Source: Vibrio sp. JPW-9-11-11 (GTDB lineage Bacteria; Pseudomonadota; Gammaproteobacteria; Enterobacterales; Vibrionaceae). Taken from it: a stretch of DNA of 64,000 bases. Of the stretch, positions 55,614-64,000 are shown one piece after another. The notes below the pieces were generated by a model that ran no database searches, was not told the origin of the DNA, and saw nothing but the letters and a program-made list of their open reading frames with translations. The DNA lies in assembly GCF_013369335.1 (NCBI RefSeq), contig NZ_SZQJ01000009.1, forward strand, positions 186,001 to 250,000, given 5' to 3'. Made by a program: the position numbers and the translations under genes. The first letter of the stretch is position 1. Every line of letters begins with the position of its first letter.

Positions 55614-56721
55614 CTTGGTCATTCAGTACCGACAACGGCTAGGCAGCACTGATTTTGATGTTGATCTGCGCTTACCCGACAAAGGTATTACCGCGATATT
55701 TGGTCGCTCTGGGGCGGGCAAAACATCGCTAATCAATGCAGTCGCTGGGCTTACCACACCGCAACAAGGCGTAATTAAAGTGGGGCACGAAGTGCTGTAT
55801 GACTCGAGTCGTCGTATTGATGTCCCCGTTCACCACAGGCAGATCGGCTACGTGTTTCAAGACGCCCGACTATTTCCGCATTACAAGGTAAAAGGTAACC
55901 TTTTGTATGGTGTTGAACAATTTGATCCTCAACACTTTGCTCAAATTGTTGATTTGCTTGCTTTAGCGCCACTGTTAACTCGCTATCCTAATCAACTCTC
56001 TGGCGGTGAAAAGCAACGGGTAGCGATAGGCAGAGCATTACTGTCTAAGCCACGTATATTGCTAATGGACGAGCCTCTCGCCTCGTTAGATTTACCGCGC
56101 AAACGCGAAGTCATGCCCTTCCTTGAACAACTGGCTAAATGCGTGCAAATCCCAATCTTGTATGTCTCTCATAGTCTTAATGAAGTGTTGCGATTAGCAA
56201 GTCAACTGGTGGTGATTGATCTGGGCAAAGTTGTCGCCTCTGGGCCCATAGAGCAAATTTGGGCGTCGCAGGCGATGAAACCTTGGCACAGTTTTTCTGA
56301 GCAAAGTTCGCTGTTTGAAGGACGCCTGATCGCTCACAACGAGTCTTACGCACTGTCACAAGTCGAGCTCGCGCCAAGGGTTTCACTTTGGGTACAAAAA
56401 ATCGAAGGGGAAATAGGCCAATCAGTCCGCTTGCAAGTGAGAGCAAACGATGTATCTGTGGTGTTAGATAAACCACAGCGCACCTCAATTCGAAATGTAT
56501 TACCGGCAACGATCGCCGACTTAGAGCTACGTAGCCACGGACATGAAAGGCAAAGTATCGAGTTAAAAATTGAGCTCGCGCCTGATTGCCTTTTGAATGC
56601 GACGATTACCGCCTGGGCACGGGATGAGTTAAAACTCGAAAAAGGAATGCCAGTGTATGTGCAAATAAAAGGGGTTAGTGTCACTCAAAGAGACATCGTC
56701 GTGAACTCGTCAACTCAGTGA
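55606..56721 (+). CDS. modC: Molybdate ABC transporter ATPase ModC
   Basis: The ATPase of the importer, 371 residues. Walker A GRSGAGKTS at about 33-41, Q-loop Gln85, signature LSGGEKQR at 131, Walker B ILLMDEP near 151-157 and the H-loop His189 are all intact. The last 80 residues form a MOP-type molybdate-binding domain (from about residue 290), as in other ModC proteins. A start 8 codons earlier inside modB is rejected in favour of the ATG at 55606. A terminator follows at 56730. Molybdate feeds the molybdenum cofactor genes moeAB also in this window. Confidence 0.94.
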   Translation: MSNLVIQYRQRLGSTDFDVDLRLPDKGITAIFGRSGAGKTSLINAVAGLTTPQQGVIKVGHEVLYDSSRRIDVPVHHRQIGYVFQDARLFPHYKVKGNLLYGVEQFDPQHFAQIVDLLALAPLLTRYPNQLSGGEKQRVAIGRALLSKPRILLMDEPLASLDLPRKREVMPFLEQLAKCVQIPILYVSHSLNEVLRLASQLVVIDLGKVVASGPIEQIWASQAMKPWHSFSEQSSLFEGRLIAHNESYALSQVELAPRVSLWVQKIEGEIGQSVRLQVRANDVSVVLDKPQRTSIRNVLPATIADLELRSHGHERQSIELKIELAPDCLLNATITAWARDELKLEKGMPVYVQIKGVSVTQRDIVVNSSTQ

Positions 56722-56727
56722 ACAAAG

Positions 56728-56755
56728 AAAAACGCCGCAAGAGCGGCGTTTGATT
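56728..56755. terminator. Bidirectional terminator between modC and a convergent gene
   Basis: AAACGCCGC and GCGGCGTTT (9 bp) with an AAGA loop, then a T-rich run on one side. Confidence 0.85.
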
Positions 56756-57193
56756 TTATTTTGCGAACACGTCAGTAAAGTCGCGTTTTAGAATAGGATC
56801 GCGACGTGCTTTCTTAATCTGCTTTACCATGTCTTTAACACAGTTATGTAGCACTTGATCGAGCAACTGCGCTCGGTACTCTTCTTTGTCTTGTTCTGTC
56901 ATCTCTTTTGGCAAATCTAGGCTCGGAAGCTCTTCCATGACATTAAGCCCTGCAAATGCCTGACTGACAGAAATGAGAGCATGAAACTGCTCGAAGTTAT
57001 CCAACACATTCTGTGCACTATTCGGTAATTCGCTCCAAGCTTCGCGAACCGCTTCTTCTGAGACTTCGTGAATAGAGGTCACCATGTGGTGCATTGCTTC
57101 TGGCACTTCATCAAATTCAATAACCTGGCGAAGCTCTGCCGAAACCTCTGCTAAGTCGACTTTCGGTTGCTCGGTTGGATTAACATCAGACAT
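56756..57193 (-). CDS. Small acidic conserved hypothetical protein (DUF3069-like)
   Basis: A cytoplasmic protein of 145 residues, acidic and helical, without signal or membrane segment. The pattern (EVPEAMHHMVTSIHEVSEE and DNFEQFHALISVSQAFAG) reminds me of the DUF3069 proteins of vibrios, but I am not certain. It has a basic C-terminal tail (KKARRDPILKRDF). Function unknown. It is divergent from the GGDEF response regulator and convergent with modC. No strong ribosome site is visible. Confidence 0.78.
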   Translation of the reverse strand: MSDVNPTEQPKVDLAEVSAELRQVIEFDEVPEAMHHMVTSIHEVSEEAVREAWSELPNSAQNVLDNFEQFHALISVSQAFAGLNVMEELPSLDLPKEMTEQDKEEYRAQLLDQVLHNCVKDMVKQIKKARRDPILKRDFTDVFAK

Positions 57194-57387
57194 GTCGTAA
57201 TTCTCTTAAAATGTGTATGTATCGGCGCTATCGTAAAAAAAAAGCGCTAAATGTCAACCATGGTTGGCTGATTGGTTTAAGGTAGAGTATGCTTTTGTTT
57301 AGCGGTATTGTCGATTTTTGTGTAAGCAAATCAATTTACTAGCTGCTATTACCTTTACCAATTCATTCAGTTTGGGGTAGTGATCGC

Positions 57388-58335
57388 GTGAAAGTGACCG
57401 GTTCTTCAATGAAGATTTTGTTGGTTGATGATGTCCAAATGGAACGAATTCAGCTAGCCATTCGATTAAAACAGCTAGGGCACACGGTTGAAATGGCTGA
57501 GTCGGGTCAGCAAGCTCTAGCCTTGTATCCCGAGTTTGAACCTGATCTAATCTTATTGGATGTCACAATGCCTGATATGGACGGGTTTGAGGTCTCGCGT
57601 AAAATTCGTTCCCGATTTCCTGACTGGGTACCCATAATCTTTTTGAGTGGTCACGATGAGCCGACCATGATTGCGACAGCGATAGAAGCGGGGGGCGACG
57701 ATTATCTGATCAAACCCGTCGATAAGCTGGTGCTCAATTCAAAACTCATTGCCATGCAACGTATCGCTTTTATGCGACGTGAGTTGAAACAAAAGTCTGC
57801 CGAGTTAGCCAAAGCCAATGAGGAACTCGAGAAGCTTGCGCAAGAAGATGGGCTGACCAAGGTGAAAAATCGTCGCTATATTGATAGTAAACTGCAAGAG
57901 ATGATCGCTCTGCACGGACGGCACCAATTGCCACTGAGTGTGATTCTACTCGATGTTGACCGTTTCAAACTATACAACGACAATTATGGCCATATCGAAG
58001 GTGATAAATGTCTGATTAGTATTGCCAAATGCTTAAATCAGTTATTTGTTCGCAGCGGTGAAGTGGTAGGCCGCTACGGAGGCGAAGAGTTCGTTATCTT
58101 GCTTGGCCATACCGATAGCGACAAAGCGAAAAACGATGCGTTGCGAATTCAAATCGCCCTTGCCGATTTGGCTATTCCTCACCAATTCAGTGATGTGTCG
58201 TCACTGGTGACAGTGTCACAGGGGGTGTTGACCCTCCAACCTAACGGGCACGAAGAATGTGCGGAGCTGTACAAGCAGGTTGACAATAAACTCTATCAAG
58301 CCAAGTCACAAGGACGTAACCGTTTTGTTGTGTGA
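57388..58335 (+). CDS. Response regulator with GGDEF domain (diguanylate cyclase)
   Basis: A receiver plus diguanylate cyclase of about 315 residues. The receiver has the acidic pair LLVDD, the phospho-accepting Asp (LILLDVTMPD) and Lys (YLIKPVDK). The GGDEF domain has an intact GGEEF active site. The I-site position holds RSGE, not RxxD, so product inhibition may be weak. The start is GTG at 57388 with GGGGT upstream; an ATG at 57409 is an alternative. No histidine kinase gene is adjacent. It lies convergent with a second GGDEF gene. Confidence 0.9.
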   Translation: MKVTGSSMKILLVDDVQMERIQLAIRLKQLGHTVEMAESGQQALALYPEFEPDLILLDVTMPDMDGFEVSRKIRSRFPDWVPIIFLSGHDEPTMIATAIEAGGDDYLIKPVDKLVLNSKLIAMQRIAFMRRELKQKSAELAKANEELEKLAQEDGLTKVKNRRYIDSKLQEMIALHGRHQLPLSVILLDVDRFKLYNDNYGHIEGDKCLISIAKCLNQLFVRSGEVVGRYGGEEFVILLGHTDSDKAKNDALRIQIALADLAIPHQFSDVSSLVTVSQGVLTLQPNGHEECAELYKQVDNKLYQAKSQGRNRFVV

Positions 58336-58364
58336 TCGAAACGGTTTAGCTTGCGGCCTTTAAA

Positions 58365-59600
58365 TTAAGCCAGACAGACGCGGTTTCGCCCAGCCTGTTT
58401 GGCTCTGTACAGTGCGCTATCGGCACTTTTTAGCACCTCTGACACCTTGTTTGATTCGCTACTATCGGCAACGCCAATACTAATGGTAATGGTGACGCTG
58501 TCACAATCCTTCTTGGCGCCGCGGGTTTTGCTGCCTTGTTTATCATTTTTGGGGCGTTTCTGCTGATCACGAATCACCATTTCGTAACACTCAATGGATA
58601 ATCTCAACTGCTCGAGGTGCTCATGAGCCTGTTGGGCGGTCTTCCCTTTGAATAACACGGTAAACTCTTCGCCTCCGTATCGATACACCTTTGCTTTTCC
58701 ACCTACGTGCTTGAGCTTTGACGCCACAAGCTTAAGTACATCATCCCCAGTGTCATGACCGTAGGTATCATTGAATGATTTAAAGTGATCAATATCGAGC
58801 ATTGCGATGGTATAGCGACGGCCTAGGTGGCGCATATCCGACTCTAGCGCTAAGCGCCCGGGAATATCGGTGAGCGTATCCATGAAAGCCAGCTCGTAAC
58901 TGGCTGACAGTAATTGAACCAGAAGCAAAATCCCAGCAAGCGAGAAGAGTGTACTGGATATATAGGTGATATCGAAAAAGACGAATGTGACTGATGACAG
59001 TAAAACCGCGGTATATACAACGGAATCGATAATTCGGTTTTGGCTCAAAACACAGATAGCCAGCAATAACACCATAGCGAGACTGTATAGTGTCAGGATG
59101 AATGGCAGCTTAGACACTTGTGGAATGACATAAAGGAAAGTGTCGTTAATGTTTTCAAACCCGCCTTCATAAAAATACGTCAACGTCACGTAAGACCAAC
59201 AAACCAACATTGCTAATATCAAGCAGTAAATCCCGAAACCACGAGACAACAAGTTGGCATTCTTGTAGCTATAAACCAGAATTAAAGCAACGGGCAACAA
59301 CCCGGCTAATAACGATAACTCTAATATGGTGGTGCCGGAAGAGAGAGGGCTCTGGAGTCGAGTCTGAATTATCCAATACGCGAGCATCATAGCGCACGCT
59401 ACCATGGCGATGCGACTTTGCTTAAACACATGACCTAAAACAACGGCAACTGAAAATAAAACTAACGGCAGGTTGGAAACGATGTCTAAGTTGGTTCGTG
59501 TGAGGTGGATAACATTGTCGATACCTAGCGCGATAAACGTCATAAGGAGCAATGGCAACGACAAGCGAAACCCATTTGTAGTGACGAGCGAAAACGACAT
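58365..59600 (-). CDS. Integral membrane GGDEF protein (diguanylate cyclase)
   Basis: A 411-residue protein whose first 230 residues hold about seven hydrophobic helices without a large outside loop, an unidentified membrane sensor module, and then a GGDEF domain. The active site is GGEEF (YRYGGEEFTVLF), so it is likely active. The I-site is absent. A Lys/Gln-rich insert near the end (KRPKNDKQGSKTRG) is unusual. Function of the membrane part is unknown. It is divergent from the ComFB-like gene and converges on the response-regulator cyclase gene, with 29 bases between their stop codons. Confidence 0.87.
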   Translation of the reverse strand: MSFSLVTTNGFRLSLPLLLMTFIALGIDNVIHLTRTNLDIVSNLPLVLFSVAVVLGHVFKQSRIAMVACAMMLAYWIIQTRLQSPLSSGTTILELSLLAGLLPVALILVYSYKNANLLSRGFGIYCLILAMLVCWSYVTLTYFYEGGFENINDTFLYVIPQVSKLPFILTLYSLAMVLLLAICVLSQNRIIDSVVYTAVLLSSVTFVFFDITYISSTLFSLAGILLLVQLLSASYELAFMDTLTDIPGRLALESDMRHLGRRYTIAMLDIDHFKSFNDTYGHDTGDDVLKLVASKLKHVGGKAKVYRYGGEEFTVLFKGKTAQQAHEHLEQLRLSIECYEMVIRDQQKRPKNDKQGSKTRGAKKDCDSVTITISIGVADSSESNKVSEVLKSADSALYRAKQAGRNRVCLA

Positions 59601-59832
59601 TTAACCTAGCCTAAATAATTCGTAGATTGGTAGCCCGTTAAGAATACTTTTATTTGATGAATTTCCAAGCTTTTTACTAAACTTAAGAGTGAAAATTGCC
59701 AAGATGGGTAGTTTACGTGCAAAAATAGCCGAAACCGTATTCGGTGTTGTGTTATTCGTTGCTAGAGTGCGGAATAGATAAGTAGCGATAAATGAATTCG
59801 TAATATACGAGTCACTAAAGGAGCCGGTGAGC

Positions 59833-60198
59833 ATGCAAATAAGCGTAGACGTACATAACTACATGGAAACTCTCGTTGGACAAGAGTTGGCCAAACCAGA
59901 ATACACGGACCACTTTGATAATGAACAACTGGCCGATCTTGCCTGTTTAGCGCTCAGCCAGTTGAGGCCTGTCTACATTCGTTATGATATCGATTTTCTT
60001 TCTGCTTTACCGGAGGAAAGACTAGTCACACTCAAAGAGTACGCTGCAAACGCGATTGAAGCCGCGAAAACAATGATAGTTGACGATCGGCGCAAAAACC
60101 GCAAAGATGAGGTTCCGGTTATGTTTAGTCGTCAAGCGTTTGATGATGACGTAGAACTGGAGTGGTTTGAGAAACCGATATTGCAGAAAACTAAATAG
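59833..60198 (+). CDS. ComFB-like protein, candidate cyclic-di-nucleotide receptor
   Basis: A 121-residue cytoplasmic protein resembling the late-competence ComFB family: VHNYMETLVGQEL at the start, the LACLALSQLRPVYIRYD strand-helix and a C-terminal helix. ComFB-domain proteins of cyanobacteria have been reported to bind cyclic di-GMP. Its place beside two diguanylate cyclases fits that, but binding here is inference. The cysteines of Bacillus ComFB are not kept except one. The ATG at 59833 has GGAG nine bases upstream; a GTG two codons earlier is possible. It lies 16 bases before the next gene, so the two form an operon. Confidence 0.75.
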   Translation: MQISVDVHNYMETLVGQELAKPEYTDHFDNEQLADLACLALSQLRPVYIRYDIDFLSALPEERLVTLKEYAANAIEAAKTMIVDDRRKNRKDEVPVMFSRQAFDDDVELEWFEKPILQKTK

Positions 60199-60214
60199 AG
60201 ACTAGGAGCAGTGT

Positions 60215-60493
60215 GTGGGACTTTTTTCTCGCTTTTTTGGTGGGGCCAAAACAAAGGTGGAGCCTCAAGTAGAACCTGTTGAATACAAAGGATACTTAAT
60301 TTATCAAGAAGCGTTATCTGAAGGGGGACAGTTTCGGATTGCAGGAAAGATTACCAAACAATTTGGTGATGAAACCAAAACCCACCGTTTTATTCGCTCC
60401 GATGTTCTGGCCAGTGAAACTGATGCGAATGAATTCATGCTTAAAAAAGCACAGATGTTTATTGATCAGATGGGCGACAACATTTTTCAGTAG
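60215..60493 (+). CDS. HlyU-family (PF10115-type) small protein
   Basis: A 92-residue protein that matches the small family labelled HlyU in Pfam: an amphipathic start GLFSRFFGG, then EYKGYLIYQEALSEGGQFRI, TKTHRFIRSDVLAS and a C-terminal helix ending QMGDNIF. This is not the ArsR-type HlyU regulator of V. cholerae haemolysin, so the family name says little about function. The start is GTG with AGGAG seven bases upstream. It is cotranscribed with the ComFB-like gene. Strong terminator downstream. Confidence 0.8.
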   Translation: MGLFSRFFGGAKTKVEPQVEPVEYKGYLIYQEALSEGGQFRIAGKITKQFGDETKTHRFIRSDVLASETDANEFMLKKAQMFIDQMGDNIFQ

Positions 60494-60525
60494 ATCCTGT
60501 TCAAATTGATAAACATCATAATTTT

Positions 60526-60562
60526 GAGAGCCATTAGCCGCTATGCTGATGGCTCTTTTTTT
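60526..60562 (+). terminator. Terminator after the ComFB-like/HlyU-family operon
   Basis: GAGCCAT and ATGGCTC arms, with an inner AGC/GCT extension, followed by seven T. Confidence 0.85.
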
Positions 60563-60792
60563 CATTTTGGACGCAACATAATCTCTTGTTTTTGCGTAAT
60601 TTTATCTATACTGGTTAGACCTCTGTTCATTGAAAAGAGTGTTGTTAGGTAACTAGATGGGAAGCACAATAATCGATTACCAATGGTTATATGTAATGAT
60701 ATTTTGTGTTTTTGTTACAAAATGCTTGAAGTATCGGAATACGTTGGATAAAAACAGAACAATCATTGTTGCCAATAGTCAAGGAATAGCTA

Positions 60793-62343
60793 ATGCAAAT
60801 TGGTGTGCCAAAAGAAATACTTGCGGGTGAAACGCGAGTGGCTGCATCGCCAAAGTCGGTTGAGCAGTTATTAAAATTAGGTTTCGAGGTCAATATCGAA
60901 ACCGGAGCGGGAGAGCTAGCGAGCTTTGATGACGCGGCCTTTACTGCCGCGGGCGCAAATATCGTCAGTGCTGAGGAAGTCTGGAACTCAGATCTGATTC
61001 TCAAAGTGAATGCGCCACTCTCAGATGATAATCACGATGAGATTGCGTTATTGAAAGATGGCGCAAGCCTAATTAGCTTTATCTGGCCTGCACAAAACCC
61101 TGAGTTGATGGAAAAGCTTTCGAGCAAAAACATCAATGTCATGGCGATGGATGCCGTGCCTCGTATCTCGCGCGCTCAAGCACTCGACGCGCTATCATCA
61201 ATGGCGAATATCGCGGGTTATCGAGCTGTAGTCGAAGCGGCGCATGAGTTTGGGCGCTTCTTTACCGGGCAAATTACCGCAGCAGGTAAAGTACCACCAG
61301 CAAAAGTATTAGTCGCTGGCGCTGGGGTCGCAGGCCTTGCAGCCATCGGCGCAGCAGGTAGCTTAGGTGCCATCGTTCGCGCGTTCGACGTTCGACCTGA
61401 GGTTAAAGAGCAAGTCCAGTCTATGGGCGCTGAGTTCCTGGAAGTTGACTTCAAAGAAGAGTCAGGCTCAGGAGATGGCTACGCGAAAGAAATGTCGGAT
61501 GATTTCAACAAAAAAGCCGCTGAGCTCTATGCTGAGCAAGCAAAAGACGTTGATATCATCATCACAACAGCGCTAATTCCTGGCCGTCCGGCACCGAAGC
61601 TTATCACCAAAGAGATGGTTGATAGTATGAAAGCGGGCAGTGTGATTGTTGACTTGGCTGCAGCCAATGGCGGTAACTGTGAATACACTGTGGCCGACAA
61701 AGTCATTACCACTGAAAACGGAGTCAAAATTGTCGGTTACACCGATATGGTAGGGCGTCTTCCAACCCAGTCCTCACAACTTTATGCAACCAACATCGTT
61801 AACTTGCTTAAGTTATTAACCAAGGAAAAAGATGGCAACATCAACATTGATTTTGAAGATGTTGTTCTACGTGGCGTGACTGTTGTTAAAGAAGGCGAAG
61901 TGACTTGGCCAGCGCCACCGATTCAAGTTTCAGCGCAACCTGAACAAAAACCGGCACAACCGAAAGCAAAACCTGAACCGCAAGTCGAAGCGCCTAAATC
62001 TCCGGTGAAAAAAATTGCTGGTTTAGTGGCCGCTGTCGGCGCATTCGCTTGGGTAGCATCAGTTGCACCAGCGGCATTCCTATCTCACTTTACCGTATTC
62101 GTTCTCGCTTGTGTGGTCGGTTACTATGTGGTTTGGAATGTGACACACGCACTTCACACCCCGTTAATGTCGGTCACTAACGCCATCTCAGGAATCATCG
62201 TTGTCGGTGCTCTGTTGCAGATTGGACAGGGTAATGGTGTGGTTTCTGTGTTGGCATTTATTGCCGTATTGATCGCTAGTATCAATATTTTCGGTGGTTT
62301 CACCGTGACCAAGCGTATGCTTGAAATGTTCCGTAAAGACTAA
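60793..62343 (+). CDS. pntA: NAD(P) transhydrogenase subunit alpha (PntA)
   Basis: The NAD(H)-binding subunit of the proton-translocating transhydrogenase, 516 residues. Domain I takes up about the first 380 residues with the NAD motif [19 protein letters not shown] Pro/Lys/Glu-rich linker (about 378-405) leads to four hydrophobic helices at the C-terminus. With PntB it uses the proton gradient to make NADPH from NADH. AAGGAAT precedes the ATG. The stop is 13 bases before the pntB start. About 300 bp of upstream DNA holds the terminator of the previous operon and presumably the promoter. Confidence 0.97.
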   Translation: MQIGVPKEILAGETRVAASPKSVEQLLKLGFEVNIETGAGELASFDDAAFTAAGANIVSAEEVWNSDLILKVNAPLSDDNHDEIALLKDGASLISFIWPAQNPELMEKLSSKNINVMAMDAVPRISRAQALDALSSMANIAGYRAVVEAAHEFGRFFTGQITAAGKVPPAKVLVAGAGVAGLAAIGAAGSLGAIVRAFDVRPEVKEQVQSMGAEFLEVDFKEESGSGDGYAKEMSDDFNKKAAELYAEQAKDVDIIITTALIPGRPAPKLITKEMVDSMKAGSVIVDLAAANGGNCEYTVADKVITTENGVKIVGYTDMVGRLPTQSSQLYATNIVNLLKLLTKEKDGNINIDFEDVVLRGVTVVKEGEVTWPAPPIQVSAQPEQKPAQPKAKPEPQVEAPKSPVKKIAGLVAAVGAFAWVASVAPAAFLSHFTVFVLACVVGYYVVWNVTHALHTPLMSVTNAISGIIVVGALLQIGQGNGVVSVLAFIAVLIASINIFGGFTVTKRMLEMFRKD

Positions 62344-62356
62344 GGAGTAACAGGGA

Positions 62357-63733
62357 ATGTCTGCAGGATTAGTACAAGCCGCATATATTGTTGCTGCTTT
62401 ATTCTTTATTATGAGCTTGGCGGGTTTGTCCAAGCAAGAGTCGGCGAGATCGGGGAACTATTACGGCATCGCGGGTATGACGATCGCCTTAATAGCAACG
62501 ATCTTTGGCCCTGAGTCTCAAGGTTTCACTTGGATCATTATTGCTATGGTGATTGGTGGTGGTATTGGTATCCACTACGCCAAAAAAGTTGAAATGACTG
62601 AAATGCCTGAACTGGTCGCGATTTTGCACAGTTTCGTTGGTATGGCGGCGGTTTTGGTAGGCTATAACAGCTATCTTGATGCACCTGTGGCAGCGACCCA
62701 TGCTGAACACGTTATTCACCTTGTTGAAGTCTTCCTTGGCGTGTTCATCGGTGCGGTAACGTTCACAGGATCTGTGGTTGCGTTTGGTAAGCTTCGCGGT
62801 GTGATTTCTTCTTCACCACTGAATCTGCCACATAAACACAAAATGAACTTGGCGGCTATCGTTGTTTCGACATTGTTAATGCTTCATTTTGTTAACGCTG
62901 ACGGTAGCATGTTCGCCTTGATCGTGATGACACTGATTGCGTTTGCTTTTGGTTACCACTTGGTCGCGTCGATTGGCGGTGCGGATATGCCAGTCGTGGT
63001 TTCTATGCTTAACTCATACTCAGGTTGGGCTGCCGCCGCAGCGGGTTTCATGCTAGCTAACGATCTATTGATCGTCACTGGTGCCTTGGTCGGTTCTTCT
63101 GGTGCCATTCTGTCCTACATTATGTGTAAAGCAATGAACCGTTCATTTGTCAGTGTCATTGCCGGTGGTTTTGGTCAAGAAGTCGTAATTTCGGGCGATG
63201 AAGAGCAGGGCGAGCACCGTGAAACAACGGCAGAAGACGTGGCGGAGATGCTGAAGAACTCTAAGTCAGTCATCATCACTCCGGGATACGGTATGGCCGT
63301 GGCGCAAGCTCAATATCCGGTACATGAAATTACCGAGAAGCTACGTGCACAAGGGGTTGAAGTACGCTTTGGTATTCACCCTGTAGCGGGGCGTTTACCA
63401 GGTCACATGAATGTGTTACTTGCTGAAGCGAAAGTACCATACGATATCGTATTAGAGATGGATGAAATCAATGACGACTTCCCAGAAACCGATACGGTAC
63501 TTGTGATCGGCGCTAACGACACGGTCAATCCAGCAGCACTGGAAGATCCAAACAGCCCGATTGCTGGTATGCCAGTATTGGAAGTATGGAACGCTCAAAA
63601 CGTGATTGTCTTTAAACGCTCAATGAATACAGGTTATGCTGGTGTGCAAAACCCATTGTTCTTTAAAGAAAATACACAAATGTTGTTTGGTGATGCGAAA
63701 GAGAGCGTTGATGCGATTTCTCGCGCCCTATAG
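62357..63733 (+). CDS. pntB: NAD(P) transhydrogenase subunit beta (PntB)
   Basis: The NADP(H)-binding membrane subunit, 458 residues. About nine helices form domain II. Domain III at the C-terminus (from about residue 285) holds the NADP site: [39 protein letters not shown] and [10 protein letters not shown], as in E. coli PntB (462 residues). TAAGGAG lies before the ATG. It forms the pntAB operon, which ends in a strong terminator. Confidence 0.97.
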   Translation: MSAGLVQAAYIVAALFFIMSLAGLSKQESARSGNYYGIAGMTIALIATIFGPESQGFTWIIIAMVIGGGIGIHYAKKVEMTEMPELVAILHSFVGMAAVLVGYNSYLDAPVAATHAEHVIHLVEVFLGVFIGAVTFTGSVVAFGKLRGVISSSPLNLPHKHKMNLAAIVVSTLLMLHFVNADGSMFALIVMTLIAFAFGYHLVASIGGADMPVVVSMLNSYSGWAAAAAGFMLANDLLIVTGALVGSSGAILSYIMCKAMNRSFVSVIAGGFGQEVVISGDEEQGEHRETTAEDVAEMLKNSKSVIITPGYGMAVAQAQYPVHEITEKLRAQGVEVRFGIHPVAGRLPGHMNVLLAEAKVPYDIVLEMDEINDDFPETDTVLVIGANDTVNPAALEDPNSPIAGMPVLEVWNAQNVIVFKRSMNTGYAGVQNPLFFKENTQMLFGDAKESVDAISRAL

Positions 63734-63750
63734 TTGTTAGTTTACCGACT

Positions 63751-63778
63751 AAGAAGCCAGCCTATGCTGGCTTCTTTT
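63751..63778 (+). terminator. Terminator of pntAB
   Basis: AAGAAGCCAGC and GCTGGCTTCTT (11 bp) with a CTAT loop and T-rich end, 17 bases after the pntB stop. Confidence 0.88.
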
Positions 63779-63883
63779 ATTTCTGCATTTACATTTCTGA
63801 CATTAATATCACATTTCAATTTTATATTTTTGCAATAATGTTTTATTCTGAGTCATAACTAACTGATTTAATGAATTTTTGCA

Positions 63884-64000
63884 TTGATTAAGACGACAAT
63901 TACCGCATTGATATTGAGTTCAGCTGTTTTTAGCACAACCGTGCGCGCTGAGTCATTACCGGAACGCATTGATAAGTTTGTGGATCTTTTTGATCAAGCT
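63884..64000 (+). CDS. Partial secreted protein (5' end only)
   Basis: The window ends inside this frame, 39 residues in. It starts with a TTG, then IKTTITALILSSAVFSTTV and RAESLPERIDKFVDLFDQA. The hydrophobic segment and RA-ES form a signal peptide, so the product is exported. The family cannot be told. There is no strong ribosome site and no alternative start in frame (TGA lies just upstream), so the start is uncertain. Confidence 0.5.
   Translation, partial: MIKTTITALILSSAVFSTTVRAESLPERIDKFVDLFDQA

Noticed and set aside
59601..59834. A 77-codon minus-strand frame whose TAA directly abuts the GGDEF start
   Set aside because: No ribosome site, low-complexity composition, and it covers the shared promoter gap between the GGDEF gene and the ComFB-like gene. 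Its ATG lies in the palindrome GCATGC that also gives the ComFB-like start.
1..64000. Prophage, integron, CRISPR or genomic-island signs
   Set aside because: No integrase, transposase, terminal repeats or spaced repeats were seen. All large genes look like standard core or common accessory genes of vibrios.

Overview
The window looks like ordinary chromosomal DNA of a Vibrio or close relative (Gammaproteobacteria, Vibrionaceae). This rests on close protein resemblance to E. coli for shared genes (gsk, tyrP, mgsA, fruBKA, moeAB, dbpA, pntAB, acpH). It also rests on genes typical of vibrios: a phaBAPC polyhydroxyalkanoate cluster, a chitodextrinase of the V. furnissii EndoI type next to glgC, a secreted MsrAB fusion, and several diguanylate cyclases. 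From memory, many of these lie on chromosome II of V. cholerae, so a secondary chromosome is likely but not provable here. I saw no rRNA, tRNA, CRISPR array, insertion sequence, phage or integron.

Layout. 1-5.3 kb: end of an RND pump, a 620-bp AT-rich gap, then phaB-phaA-phaP-phaC. 5.3-7.2 kb: YgeA-type racemase overlapping an MFS transporter. 7.3-10.4 kb (minus): moeA, moeB, a small membrane protein and a rhodanese. 10.6-15.3 kb: folE, dbpA, msrAB and tyrP. 15.6-21.2 kb: a 39-residue small protein, acpH, an RhlE-like helicase, two GNAT proteins, a periplasmic binding protein and a membrane fatty-acid desaturase. 21.3-25.6 kb: RND adaptor and pump. 25.6-33.5 kb: chemoreceptor, two HAD phosphatases, gsk, creA, a zinc-ribbon protein, mgsA and torT. 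33.6-39.3 kb: torS, GNAT, yqhD and its divergent AraC regulator. 39.6-46.1 kb: chitodextrinase, glgC and a membrane PAS-GGDEF protein. 46.3-51.5 kb: fruBKA and divergent fruR. 51.5-57.2 kb: a beta-barrel protein, a YgiW-family protein, cobQ-modABC and a small acidic protein. 57.4-60.5 kb: two diguanylate cyclases, then ComFB-like and HlyU-family proteins. 60.8-64 kb: pntAB and the start of a secreted protein.

Themes. Carbon storage and overflow: PHA, glycogen (glgC), methylglyoxal, transhydrogenase. Sugar and chitin use: fruBKA, chitodextrinase. Molybdenum cofactor supply: moeAB and modABC, with the TMAO sensor pair TorT/TorS, whose reductase needs that cofactor. c-di-GMP signalling: three GGDEF proteins plus a ComFB-like candidate receptor. 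Most genes end in strong hairpins, many shared by convergent pairs.

Regulatory sites read from sequence: three Cra/FruR operators around fruB/fruR, a strong and a weak TyrR-like box upstream of tyrP, and a double FabR/DesT-like operator over the desaturase promoter. I found no large unknown system. The less described items are the 39-residue ORF, the moeAB-linked rhodanese with its membrane partner, the ComFB/HlyU pair beside the cyclases, and the desaturase operator.
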